60,923 bases of DNA from Pseudomonadota bacterium (GTDB lineage: Bacteria; Desulfobacterota; Desulfovibrionia; Desulfovibrionales; Desulfovibrionaceae), in the NCBI GenBank assembly GCA_023438245.1, contig JAEXRD010000099.1, positions 1-60,923 on the forward strand, read 5' to 3'. The notes beneath the pieces are model-generated. The model worked only from the letters and a program-made list of their open reading frames with translations, was not told where the DNA came from and did not search any database. Positions within the stretch are counted from its first letter, which is position 1. Each line of letters opens with the position of its first letter. Below, piece after piece: positions 24,228 to 31,696 of the stretch. A program made the translations under genes and the position numbers.

Positions 24228-25340
24228 CTACTGGACGCTGCCCACCACGCCTTCGACGAACCAGGTCATGCTGAGCAGTTCCTTGTCCTCGGCCTTCACG
24301 CCAGCGGCGATCTTGACCTGGCCGGCCTGGTCCTTGATGGGGCCGACGAAGACCTTGTCCTCACCCTTCTTGAACAGCTCCTTCTGGGCGTTGACCTTGT
24401 CCTGCACGGCCTTGGGAACCATGGGGCCGAAGGGGGCGATGTCCACCACGCCCTTGTCCATGCCCCACCAGATGGCGCGGTTGCCGGTCCACTTGCCTTC
24501 CTTCACTTCCTTCACGATGGCCTCGTACATGGGGGCCCAGTTCCACACCGCGGCGGTGAGGTGGGCCTTGGGGGCGAAGGTGCTCATGTCGGAGTTGTAG
24601 CCGATGGAGTACTTGCCGCGCTGCTGGGCGGCCTCCTGGGGTCCGGGGCTGTCCTGGTGCTGCGCGATGACGTCGGCGTTGACGTCGAGCAGGCTGATGG
24701 CGGCGTCCTTCTCCAGGGCGGGATCGAACCAGGTCTTGGTCCACACCACGCGCACCTGGGCCTTGGGGTTCACGCTCTTCACACCCAGGGTGAAGGCGTT
24801 GATGCCGCGGATGACCTCGGGGATGGGGAAGGCGGCCACGTAGCCGATGATGTTCGACTTGGTCATGGAGCCGGCCACCATGCCGGTGAGATACCGGGCC
24901 TGGTAGATGCGGCCGAAGTAGTTGGAGACGTTCTCCCCGGCCTTGAAGCCGGAGCAGTGCATGAACTTCAGCTTGGGGAAGTCCTTGGCCACCTTCATGG
25001 TCGGGTCCATGAACCCGAAGCTGGTGGTGAAGATCAGGTCATGGCCGCTGCGGGCCATGTTCTCGATGACGCGCTCGCTGTCGGCGCCTTCCTTCACGGC
25101 CTCGACGTAGGAGGTCTTCACGCCCTCGATCTTCTCGATGGCCTTGCGGCCCTGGTCGTGGGCCCAGGAGTAGCCCGCGTCGCCCACCGGCGAGGTGTAG
25201 ACGAAGCCGACCTTCAGCTCGCCGGCCTTGGGGGCGTCGGCGGCCGGTGCGGCGGCCTTCTCGGGGGCCTTTTCGCAGCCCGCCAGGGCCAGCGCGAAGG
25301 TCAGGGCCAGGGCGCCCAGGGCGCGCATCCACTTTTTCAT
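24228..25340 (-). CDS. BMP family nucleoside-binding lipoprotein (second cluster)
   Basis: The 370-residue protein begins MKKWMRALGALALTFALALA followed by GC, a clear lipobox (LALAGC). It should therefore be anchored in the inner membrane facing the periplasm. PnrA/BMP motifs are VGDAGYSWAHDQGRKAIEKI, ADSERVIENMARSGHDL, KLKFMHCSGFKAGENVSNY and PIPEVIRGINAFTLG. An Ala/Pro/Lys linker (about 22-44) follows the lipid cysteine. The ATG has GGAGG 5 nt upstream. Clustering with xanthine phosphoribosyltransferase suggests a purine nucleoside substrate, which the sequence alone cannot prove. Confidence 0.93.
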   Translation of the reverse strand: MKKWMRALGALALTFALALAGCEKAPEKAAAPAADAPKAGELKVGFVYTSPVGDAGYSWAHDQGRKAIEKIEGVKTSYVEAVKEGADSERVIENMARSGHDLIFTTSFGFMDPTMKVAKDFPKLKFMHCSGFKAGENVSNYFGRIYQARYLTGMVAGSMTKSNIIGYVAAFPIPEVIRGINAFTLGVKSVNPKAQVRVVWTKTWFDPALEKDAAISLLDVNADVIAQHQDSPGPQEAAQQRGKYSIGYNSDMSTFAPKAHLTAAVWNWAPMYEAIVKEVKEGKWTGNRAIWWGMDKGVVDIAPFGPMVPKAVQDKVNAQKELFKKGEDKVFVGPIKDQAGQVKIAAGVKAEDKELLSMTWFVEGVVGSVQ

Positions 25341-25385
25341 GATCTCCTCCCTTTGGTTCATTGATGCCCGCGGACCAGCCGGGGC

Positions 25386-25421
25386 GTTGCCGGATTGCAC
25401 CGCCGGGGCCAACCCGGCAAC
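25386..25421 (-). repeat. Hairpin in the leader between gpt and the BMP lipoprotein gene
   Basis: An 8-bp perfect inverted repeat (GTTGCCGG at 25386-25393 with CCGGCAAC at 25414-25421) encloses 20 nt. It lies 46-81 nt upstream of the lipoprotein start codon. There is no T tract, so it is not a standard terminator. Confidence 0.45.
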
Positions 25422-25464
25422 CATTGCGAACACAAGCGGCCCGGCGTCTTGCGGGCCTGGAAAA

Positions 25465-25950
25465 CTAGTCCACGCTCTTGGCGATGGGCGGAACGAACTG
25501 CGTGCCGGAGTCCCAGGGGAACAGAATCCAGGTGTCCTGGCTCACCTCGGTGACGAAGGTGTCCACCAGCGGGCGTCCCTCGGGCTTGGCGTACACCGTG
25601 GCGAAATGCGCCCTGGGCAGCATCTCGCGCACGATGCGCGCGGTGCGCCCGGTGTCCACCAGGTCGTCCACCAAAAGCCAGCCCTCGCCGTCGCCCTGCG
25701 GGCGCTCCTTGAGCATGCTGGACTCGCCCCGGTTCTGCCAGTCGTAGGTGGACACGCAGATGGTGTCGATGAGCCGGATGTCCAGCTCTCGGGCCAGGAT
25801 GGCCGCGGGCACCAGCCCGCCTCGGGTGATGGCGTAGATGCCCTTCCAGGGGCCGCGCTCCATGAGCCGCCAGGAAAGCGCCCGGCAGTCGCGCTGGAGC
25901 TGCTCCCAGGTCACGGGATAGACTTTGTCGTAGGGGGTGTTCGTGCTCAA
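25465..25950 (-). CDS. gpt: Xanthine(-guanine) phosphoribosyltransferase
   Basis: The 161-residue enzyme converts xanthine, guanine or hypoxanthine plus PRPP into the nucleotide. The PRPP-binding loop is WLLVDDLVDTGRTA and the early flexible region is YAITRGGLVPAAIL. The C-terminal WILFPWD matches Gpt-type enzymes. Length equals the E. coli Gpt class. The start is a TTG at 25950 with GAGG upstream and a promoter-like element at 25981-26009. It precedes the BMP-type nucleoside transporter genes on the same strand, separated by 124 bp, and fits purine salvage. Confidence 0.93.
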   Translation of the reverse strand: MSTNTPYDKVYPVTWEQLQRDCRALSWRLMERGPWKGIYAITRGGLVPAAILARELDIRLIDTICVSTYDWQNRGESSMLKERPQGDGEGWLLVDDLVDTGRTARIVREMLPRAHFATVYAKPEGRPLVDTFVTEVSQDTWILFPWDSGTQFVPPIAKSVD

Positions 25951-25980
25951 GAAAGTGCCCTCGCTGCAAAGGAAGGCGGC

Positions 25981-26009
25981 ATACTAGCCGAGAGGCCCGC
26001 CGGGAGCAA
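25981..26009 (-). promoter_or_regulatory. Putative sigma-70 promoter of gpt
   Basis: On the minus strand TTGCTC (26009-26004) and TAGTAT (25986-25981) are 17 bp apart. This gives a leader of about 24 nt to the TTG start. The -10 matches consensus at four of six positions. Confidence 0.55.
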
Positions 26010-26071
26010 GCCCCGAGTGGCCCTGGGGCAAAATCCGCTGAACATTGCTACCCGACTGAAAACATGGGATT

Positions 26072-27043
26072 TCATGCCTCATCCCCCAGGAGATGCCGCG
26101 CGGCCAGCGCCGCGCCGTGCACGCCCGCGTCCTGGTCGGCCATGTGCGCCACCGGCAGGGCGGCGAGCAGCGCGGCATGCCCTCGCGAGCTCCTGAGCTC
26201 CTCCAGGAAGGCCGGGTGGTCCACCAGCGCGGGGTTGCGCCCGGCCACCCCGCCGGAGACGAACAGCCCCCCGCGAGAGAGCACGGCCAGGGCGTAGTTG
26301 CGCGCGGCCCGGCCATAGAACCGGGCGAACCATTCCGTCACCTGCGGATACTCGCCCAGCCGGGCGGCGGCCCGCGGGGGCGTGACGGATTCGCCGGTGA
26401 GGTATTCGAAAAGGTGGGCCAGGCCGGACCCGGTGACCACGCTGTCGCCCACGCAGTAGGGCGCACCGGTGCGCCGCCGCAGGAACTCGCCGAACTCGGC
26501 CTCCTGGGGTCCCACGAAGGGAAAGGCGGCGTGCCCGGCCTCGGAGGGCAGGGTCAAGAATCCGCCCTGCTCCAGCCTGACCAGGGCGCAGTGGCCCAGC
26601 CCCGTGCCCGCGCCGATGACCGCCACCACCCCGGCGGGATCGGGAACCCCGGCCTGGAGGATGCGCGCGTTCCTGCCCGCCTCGCTGCGGCAGGCCCAGG
26701 CCTGGGCGGCGAAGTCGTTGATCAAGAGCGCGCGGGTGAGCCCCCTGCGCCTCGCCTCGGCCAGGTCGATGTCCCAGGGGATGTTGGGCGGCTTGCAGTA
26801 GGCACCGTCGATGACCGCGCCGGGCACGGCCAGCACGCAGGCGTCGCAGGCGCGCGGGCCGAAGGCCGGGGCCGGTGAAGTGGACGCGAACAGCCCCTCC
26901 AAGAGCGCGGCGAAGCTGTCGAAGGCGCGCGTTTCCAGCCGGATGATCTCGACCAGGCGCAGGTTTCCGCCCTCCTGATCCGCCTCGAAAAAGCCGAAGC
27001 GGCAGGTGGTGCCGCCCATGTCCGCCGCCAGAATCCGCCGCAT
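26072..27043 (-). CDS. glk: Glucokinase (ROK-independent Glk family)
   Basis: The 323-residue enzyme phosphorylates glucose to glucose-6-phosphate with ATP. Motifs are the phosphate-binding ADMGGTTCRFGF at the N-terminus, LLINDFAAQAWA, VIGAGTGLGHCAL and SEAGHAAFPF, which fit the Glk family of E. coli type. The ATG at 27043 follows GGGGGATGC. An in-frame upstream ATG would add 17 residues before the conserved start and is less likely. The nearest upstream minus-strand unit ends in a strong terminator at 27093-27128, so glk probably has its own promoter in the 50 bp between. Confidence 0.92.
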   Translation of the reverse strand: MRRILAADMGGTTCRFGFFEADQEGGNLRLVEIIRLETRAFDSFAALLEGLFASTSPAPAFGPRACDACVLAVPGAVIDGAYCKPPNIPWDIDLAEARRRGLTRALLINDFAAQAWACRSEAGRNARILQAGVPDPAGVVAVIGAGTGLGHCALVRLEQGGFLTLPSEAGHAAFPFVGPQEAEFGEFLRRRTGAPYCVGDSVVTGSGLAHLFEYLTGESVTPPRAAARLGEYPQVTEWFARFYGRAARNYALAVLSRGGLFVSGGVAGRNPALVDHPAFLEELRSSRGHAALLAALPVAHMADQDAGVHGAALAARHLLGDEA

Positions 27044-27092
27044 GCATCCCCCTGGTGAAAGCGCTGCCTCCTCCTTCATAGCGCACCCGGCC

Positions 27093-27128
27093 AAAAAAAC
27101 AAACGGGGAAGGCCGAAGCCTCCCCCGT
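27093..27128 (-). terminator. Rho-independent terminator of the stator-like operon
   Basis: An 11-bp stem with one mismatch (27103-27113 with 27118-27128) closes on the stable tetraloop TTCG on the minus strand. It is followed by TTGTTTTTTT. It lies 23 nt after the MotA-like stop codon. Confidence 0.9.
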
Positions 27129-27130
27129 CG

Positions 27131-27144
27131 GAAATCGCGATTTC
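27131..27144. repeat. Perfect 14-bp palindrome
   Basis: GAAATCGCGATTTC is perfectly self-complementary. It sits between the MotA-like stop codon (27152) and the terminator stem. It may be part of the transcript end or a protein site. Confidence 0.5.
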
Positions 27145-27151
27145 GCGGAAT

Positions 27152-28102
27152 CTACATGGCCCGGGCCGAGGGCGCGAAGCGCAGCGCGCCAGCGGGCACC
27201 TCCATGGGCTGGGGCATGGGCACGGCGTCGTTGAACACCGGCTCCTGCCTGGGCTGGCTCTCGGCCATGCTCTCGGCGGCGGCGCGCTCGTTGGCCGCGC
27301 GCTGGCGGGTGATGTACTTCTTGGTGATGGCCTTCAAGAGCTCGGCCTTGCCCGCGCGCTCCGAGGGCGACAGGAAGCTGGTCAGCTTCTTCTCCAGGCG
27401 GTGCGAGTTCTGCTCCTTGCTGATGGCGATGATGCCTTCCATGATGAGCTTCTGGTTCAGCATCTCGGCCCCGGTGTGGAAGTTGATGCTCTCCGCGATG
27501 GGGGCCAGGATGAGATTGCTGATGACCACGCCGTAGAGGGTGGAGATGAAGGCCACGGGAATGCTGTGCACCATGGCCTGGGTGTCGTTGATGCCCGACA
27601 AGAGGCCGATGAGGCCGATGACGCTGCCCGCCACGCCGAACGCCGGGGCGGCCTTGGCCATGGTCTGGAACACGCGCTCGCTCTGCTGCCTGCGCTCCAG
27701 GAAGAAATTCATCTCGGTGTTCAGGAACTCGCGGATGTCGCGCTCCTTGTAGTTGTCCACCAGGAAGGCCACGGCGCCGCGCAGGAACTCGTTCTTGATC
27801 TTGCCGCGCACGGCTTCCAGCGAGAGCATGCCCTCCACGCGGGACTTCACCGACAGTTCCAGCAGCACGCGCACGATGTCGTCCGGGGTGGGCTGGCGCT
27901 CGGTGTACACGCTGCGGGCCACGGTGAACGCGGTCCGGATGCGCGCGAACGGGTAGCTCATGAACATGGAGGCGAACAGGCCCGCCACCACGATGAGGAA
28001 CGCCGCCAGGTTCCAGTACACGGCAAGGCCGCCGCTCATCCAGAATCCGCCCACGAAGATGGCGCTGCACAGCAGCACGCCCAGCATGTTCTTCTTGCTC
28101 AT
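27152..28102 (-). CDS. MotA/TolQ/ExbB-family proton channel protein
   Basis: The 316-residue protein has about four membrane helices. Two lie at the start (NMLGVLLCSAIFVGGFWMSG and FLIVVAGLFASMFM). Two more lie around APAFGVAGSVIGLIGLLSGI and FISTLYGVVISNLILAPIAE, the conserved MotA core. A cytoplasmic loop (about 90-150) and a 70-residue C-terminal tail are present. It probably forms the channel ring of a flagellar or gliding stator together with the OmpA/MotB-like protein encoded 28 bp upstream. The start is the ATG behind GGAGG. The order, MotB-like gene first, is opposite to the usual motA-motB. Confidence 0.87.
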   Translation of the reverse strand: MSKKNMLGVLLCSAIFVGGFWMSGGLAVYWNLAAFLIVVAGLFASMFMSYPFARIRTAFTVARSVYTERQPTPDDIVRVLLELSVKSRVEGMLSLEAVRGKIKNEFLRGAVAFLVDNYKERDIREFLNTEMNFFLERRQQSERVFQTMAKAAPAFGVAGSVIGLIGLLSGINDTQAMVHSIPVAFISTLYGVVISNLILAPIAESINFHTGAEMLNQKLIMEGIIAISKEQNSHRLEKKLTSFLSPSERAGKAELLKAITKKYITRQRAANERAAAESMAESQPRQEPVFNDAVPMPQPMEVPAGALRFAPSARAM

Positions 28103-28130
28103 GTCGCTTTCCTCCAATGGCCCCGTGGGG

Positions 28131-28838
28131 CTAGATGTCGGTCAGAACCAGCACTTCCACGCGCCGGTTGCGCTTCTGCGCGTCCGGGTCGCTGGCCGGG
28201 GTCTCCGGCTGGAAGGCACCCCGCCCCGTGACCATGAAGCGCCTGGCGTCCAGGCCCGCGGTGCGGATGAAATATTCGGCCACGTTGGCCGCGCGCCGGG
28301 CGGACAGGCCCAGGCTCTCCTCCGGGGTCTTGGCCTCGCCCTCGTCGGCGTGGCCGATGACCAGCACCGCGCCGCTGCTGACGCGCAGGATCTCGGCGAT
28401 CTGGCCCAGGTAGTCGGCGCTGGAGGTCACCAGGCGGTCGCCGCCGGGGCTGAAGAACAGGTCGCCGCGCAGGAACACGCGCACCTGCCGGTCGGTCTCG
28501 CGCACAACCTGGATGCCCAGGTTGTCGGACTGGTAGTAGGTCTCGCGGGTGGCGGCGTCGCGCGCCTGGGTGAAGGTGGCCTTGCCGCCCTTCACCGGGT
28601 CGTTCAACTGCCCCAGGAAGGCCTGCATGGGGTCCGTGGGGGCCTTGGTCTCCGCCACCTTGGGCTGGGACGGGGCCTGGGGCTCCTTGCGCGTGGCCTG
28701 GTACACGAACAGCACGGCGAAGACGATGAACATGATCATCATCAGGTCGGACCAGGGCACGCTCCACTCGGCGAAGTTGCCCCCCGCCGCCACCGCGCGC
28801 GGGCCGTCGTGGCCATGTTTCCGAAAACCGTGCCGCAT
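28131..28838 (-). CDS. OmpA/MotB-family stator protein
   Basis: The 235-residue protein has one N-terminal membrane helix with the motif VPWSDLMMIMFIVFAVLFVY. The aspartate corresponds to the proton-carrying Asp of MotB. A linker is followed by a peptidoglycan-binding OmpA domain (VLVIGHADEGEAKTPEESL, LSARRAANVAEYF, KRNRRVEVLVL). It should anchor the stator to the cell wall. The start is the ATG at 28838 behind GGAGAGG. A near-consensus sigma-54 promoter lies about 60 nt upstream. It is co-transcribed with the MotA-like gene. Confidence 0.88.
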   Translation of the reverse strand: MRHGFRKHGHDGPRAVAAGGNFAEWSVPWSDLMMIMFIVFAVLFVYQATRKEPQAPSQPKVAETKAPTDPMQAFLGQLNDPVKGGKATFTQARDAATRETYYQSDNLGIQVVRETDRQVRVFLRGDLFFSPGGDRLVTSSADYLGQIAEILRVSSGAVLVIGHADEGEAKTPEESLGLSARRAANVAEYFIRTAGLDARRFMVTGRGAFQPETPASDPDAQKRNRRVEVLVLTDI

Positions 28839-28894
28839 GCCGCACCTCTCCTGCTTCCGCCTCCCAGACGCTCCGGGGGCCTCGGCGGTTGCCA

Positions 28895-28911
28895 AGCAAA
28901 TACCCTGCCAA
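28895..28911 (-). promoter_or_regulatory. Sigma-54 (RpoN) promoter for the stator-like operon
   Basis: On the minus strand the sequence TTGGCAGGGTATTTGCT matches the -24/-12 consensus YTGGCACGRNNNTTGCW at 16 of 17 positions, counting N as matching. The GG and GC dinucleotides are correctly spaced. It lies about 57 nt before the MotB-like ATG. RpoN promoters need an enhancer-binding activator; no activator gene is adjacent. Confidence 0.8.
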
Positions 28912-29044
28912 CACTCCAACAGACTAATTTTACGAGATATTCAAAAGAAGCCTCGCCCCTGCAAGCGCCCCGGCGGCAAAATTCCGTCGCTCCCGGCGCG
29001 CCAGGGCGTTGACTTGCGACCCGGTTCGGGCCAGAAACCGACGC

Positions 29045-29686
29045 ATGACGCTCATACCCGACACTTCCGCCACCGGAGCCTACCGCTCCCTGGCTCCCAT
29101 CGTGCTGGCCTCCGGCTCGCCGCGCAGGCGCGAGCTGCTCACCGCCCTGGGCCTCGAATTCGAGGTCTGCCCCAGCAACGCCCCCGAGCCGCCCCCGGCC
29201 CCGGGCGAGCGCCCCGAGGACTACGCCCGGCGCATGGCCCGGGTGAAGACCATGGAGGTGGCCGTGCTGTACCCGGAAAGCGTGGTGCTGGGCGCGGACA
29301 CCATCGTGGTGCGCGCCGACGTGAGCGGGCCGGAAGCGGTGCTGGGCAAGCCTGCCGATGATGCGGACGCCCTGGCCATGCTCGCCTCGCTTTCCGGCAA
29401 GGAGCACATGGTGGTGACGGGCTGCTGCCTGGCCCTGCCGGGCAAGAGCATCCCCGTGGTGCAGGCCGTGAGCACGCGGGTGCGCATGCGCCAGAGCAGC
29501 GAGGGGGAGCTGTCCGCCTACATCGCCACCGGCGAGCCCCACGACAAGGCCGGGGCCTACGCCATCCAGGGCCTGGGCGCGTTCCTGGTGGAGTCGGTGC
29601 AGGGCTCCTACACCAACGTCGTCGGCCTGCCCGTGTCCGAGGTGGTGGAACTGCTGCTGGCCGCCGGGGTCATCGCCGCAAGATAG
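29045..29686 (+). CDS. maf: Maf-family nucleoside triphosphate pyrophosphatase
   Basis: The 213-residue protein is a Maf/YhdE-type house-cleaning enzyme that hydrolyses non-canonical or pyrimidine NTPs to NMPs. Family motifs are VLASGSPRRRELL, VVLGADTIVV, LGKPADDADALAMLASLSG and the acidic loop DKAGAYAIQGLGAFLVE. The ATG at 29045 has little ribosome-site support. A TTG at 29009 in the same frame is an alternative, and TTGACT there could equally be a -35 box. The gene is followed after 12 bp by a methyltransferase gene. Confidence 0.92.
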   Translation: MTLIPDTSATGAYRSLAPIVLASGSPRRRELLTALGLEFEVCPSNAPEPPPAPGERPEDYARRMARVKTMEVAVLYPESVVLGADTIVVRADVSGPEAVLGKPADDADALAMLASLSGKEHMVVTGCCLALPGKSIPVVQAVSTRVRMRQSSEGELSAYIATGEPHDKAGAYAIQGLGAFLVESVQGSYTNVVGLPVSEVVELLLAAGVIAAR

Positions 29687-29698
29687 CCGGAGGGCCCC

Positions 29699-30331
29699 AT
29701 GACGCAGGACGATTTCGCCGCGCGCGCGGCCAAGTGGGACCAGCAGCCGGAGCGCCTGGCAACGGCCAGGGCCTTCCTGGAGGCCTCTGCCAAACTTGCG
29801 GGCAAGCGCCTGGAAGGCCGCGTGCTGGACTTCGGCGCGGGCACCGGGCTCATCGGCCTGCCGCTGGCGGCCAGGGCCCGCCGCGTGGACTTCGTGGACA
29901 CCTCCGAGGGCATGCTGGAGGTGCTGCGCGGCAAGATCGCGGCCCAGGGCCTGGCCAACACCGCCACGCACCTGGGCGAGCTGGGCGAGTTGGACGAGCT
30001 TTCACTGCCTCAGGGCGGCTTCGACGCCATCCTGACCAACAACGCCCTGCACCACGTGGCGGACATCCCACCCCTGCTGGCGCGCCTGGCCGCGCTGCTG
30101 GCCCCTGGCGGCGCGCTGCTCGTCGGCGACGTGGCCGAGGAGGACGGCAGCTTCCACGCCCCGAACCTCGTGCCGCACAACGGCTTCCGGCCTGCAGCCG
30201 TGGAAGCCATGCTGGAGGCGGAGGGCCTGCGCGTTGCGGCCACCGTGCAGCACCACACCATCCGCAAGCCCTGCCACGACGGCGTGACCCGCGATTTTCC
30301 GCAGTTCCTCATCCTGGCCGAGAAGCCCTAG
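29699..30331 (+). CDS. Class I SAM-dependent methyltransferase
   Basis: The 210-residue protein has a Rossmann methyltransferase core. Motif I is VLDFGAGTGLIGL, the acidic loop is VDFVDTSEGML, and the motif IV region is DAILTNNALHHV. LLAPGGALLVGDVAEED follows, as in UbiE/YcgJ-type enzymes. The substrate is unknown. It lies between maf and pgpA in a probable three-gene plus-strand operon (gaps 12 and 17 bp). The start ATG follows GGAGG. Confidence 0.88.
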   Translation: MTQDDFAARAAKWDQQPERLATARAFLEASAKLAGKRLEGRVLDFGAGTGLIGLPLAARARRVDFVDTSEGMLEVLRGKIAAQGLANTATHLGELGELDELSLPQGGFDAILTNNALHHVADIPPLLARLAALLAPGGALLVGDVAEEDGSFHAPNLVPHNGFRPAAVEAMLEAEGLRVAATVQHHTIRKPCHDGVTRDFPQFLILAEKP

Positions 30332-30348
30332 GCGCGAGGAGGCAGCCC

Positions 30349-30867
30349 ATGACCGGCGAACATCACGTCACCCCGGGCTCCCCTTCCCCCTCCGGCCTGG
30401 ACGCCCTGGCCCTCTCCATCGCCACCCTGGGCCCCGTGGGCCGCATGCCGAAAGCGCCCGGCACCTGGGGCTCGGCGGCGGCGCTCGTGGTGTCGCCCTG
30501 GCTGTTCCAGCCCCTGCCGCTGGCCGCCCGCTGCGCGGCGCTGGTCGGCGTGCTGGCCGTGGGCACCTGGGCGGCCGGGCGCGCGGGCAGGGTCCTGGGC
30601 AAGGAGGACCCCGGCTGCGTGGTGGTGGACGAGCTGCTGGGCCAGTGGACGGCCTTCGCGCCGTTCCATCTGGGCAGCTTCACCAGCTCCACGCCCTGGG
30701 AGCTGCTGGCGCTGTTCGGCCTGTTCCGCGTGTTCGACATCCTCAAGCCCTGGCCCATCCGCTGGGCCGACAGCAAGGTCCGCGGCGGCTTTGGCGTCAT
30801 GCTCGACGACCTGCTGGCCGGGCTCATGGCCGCGGCCCTCTACGCCCTCGTCCGTCCTTTCGTATAA
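30349..30867 (+). CDS. pgpA: Phosphatidylglycerophosphatase A
   Basis: The 172-residue membrane protein removes phosphate from phosphatidylglycerophosphate to make phosphatidylglycerol. It has the PgpA signatures GRMPKAPGTWGS, DPGCVVVDELLGQW and FRVFDILKPWPIRWAD. About four membrane helices are predicted. The start is the ATG behind GAGGAGG. It is the last gene of the maf unit, and a bidirectional terminator follows 47 bp later. Confidence 0.93.
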   Translation: MTGEHHVTPGSPSPSGLDALALSIATLGPVGRMPKAPGTWGSAAALVVSPWLFQPLPLAARCAALVGVLAVGTWAAGRAGRVLGKEDPGCVVVDELLGQWTAFAPFHLGSFTSSTPWELLALFGLFRVFDILKPWPIRWADSKVRGGFGVMLDDLLAGLMAAALYALVRPFV

Positions 30868-30913
30868 GGCTCTCGCCTGGGCCCTTCGTCTCGCCCCTTT
30901 CCGCGACGCAAAA

Positions 30914-30948
30914 AAAGACCGCCGAAGCTTCTGGCTCCGGCGGTCTTT
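30914..30948. terminator. Bidirectional terminator between pgpA and pal
   Basis: A 14-bp stem with one mismatch (30914-30927 with 30935-30948) has a 7-nt loop. It is flanked by A residues on the left and T residues on the right, so it can stop pgpA transcription rightward and pal transcription leftward. Confidence 0.88.
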
Positions 30949-30967
30949 GCTTGTTCAGGCGTGCGGA

Positions 30968-31525
30968 CTAGTTGGTGATCTTGAACTCGTCGCGGCGGTT
31001 CTTGCTCCAGGCGGCCTCGCCCTTGCCGGGCTCGAGCGGGCGCTCCTTGCCGTAGCTGACGAGGGTCATGCGCTCGCCGGAGATGCCCAGCTGGGACAGG
31101 AACTCGCTGGCGGCCTTGGCGCGGCGCTCGCCCAGGGCGAGGTTGTACTCGCTGGTGCCGCGCTCGTCGCAGTGGCCTTCGATGACGATGTTGAACAGGG
31201 AGTACTTCTTCAGGCTGTCGGCCTTGGCGGTGAGCACGTCGCGGCTCTCCGGGGTCAGCTCGAAGGAGTCGAAGGCGAAGAAAATCATGTTGCCGACTTC
31301 GCGCTGGGCCTGCTCACGCTGGGCAGCGCGCATCTCGGCCTCGGTCAGGCTGCGGTCGGTGGGCTGGGGAGCGGGCTTGCTCTGCCAGTCGGTGTCCTTG
31401 TCGTTGATCTCCACCTTGGTGGCGCCCGGAGGCATGGAGTCGGCCTGCTTCTTGGCGCAACCGGCGCCGAGCATGGCGACCATCATCAGAACGAGCATGA
31501 GTCCGAAAATTTTCCTGGCTTTCAT
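30968..31525 (-). CDS. pal: Peptidoglycan-associated lipoprotein Pal
   Basis: The 185-residue lipoprotein starts with MKARKIFGLMLVLMMVAMLG then AGC (lipobox LGAGC). It ends in an OmpA domain with FAFDSFELTPESRDVL, VIEGHCDERGTSEYNLALG and RRAKAASEFL. It anchors the outer membrane to peptidoglycan and works with TolB. The start ATG follows AAGGAGG. It ends the tolQ-R-A-B-pal series. A 171-bp gap with an inverted repeat separates it from tolB, which may allow separate control or processing. Confidence 0.96.
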   Translation of the reverse strand: MKARKIFGLMLVLMMVAMLGAGCAKKQADSMPPGATKVEINDKDTDWQSKPAPQPTDRSLTEAEMRAAQREQAQREVGNMIFFAFDSFELTPESRDVLTAKADSLKKYSLFNIVIEGHCDERGTSEYNLALGERRAKAASEFLSQLGISGERMTLVSYGKERPLEPGKGEAAWSKNRRDEFKITN

Positions 31526-31550
31526 GAGTCCTCCTTGGTTTCTGCGGCTT

Positions 31551-31587
31551 GGTGTCGGCAGCGAGTCGTTTGCGGGTTGCCGACACC
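31551..31587 (-). repeat. Inverted repeat in the tolB-pal intergenic region
   Basis: A perfect 10-bp inverted repeat (GGTGTCGGCA at 31551-31560 and TGCCGACACC at 31578-31587) has a 17-nt loop. It lies 26-62 nt before the pal start. It could be an RNA stem that stabilises pal mRNA or a protein operator. Confidence 0.55.
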
Positions 31588-31696
31588 ACATATCGGTTGA
31601 AAAAGACGGAAGGAATACCCTTGGTTTTCCTCTCAGGCGAACATCTTCCTCCCGTTGGGCACGAAATGCAAGTGGCAAATATCGCTACCGCCCGGA

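Noticed and set aside
25341..25464. Purine riboswitch in the leader of the BMP lipoprotein gene
   Set aside because: The gene context is suitable and a hairpin is present, but the conserved three-way junction core of purine riboswitches is not visible.
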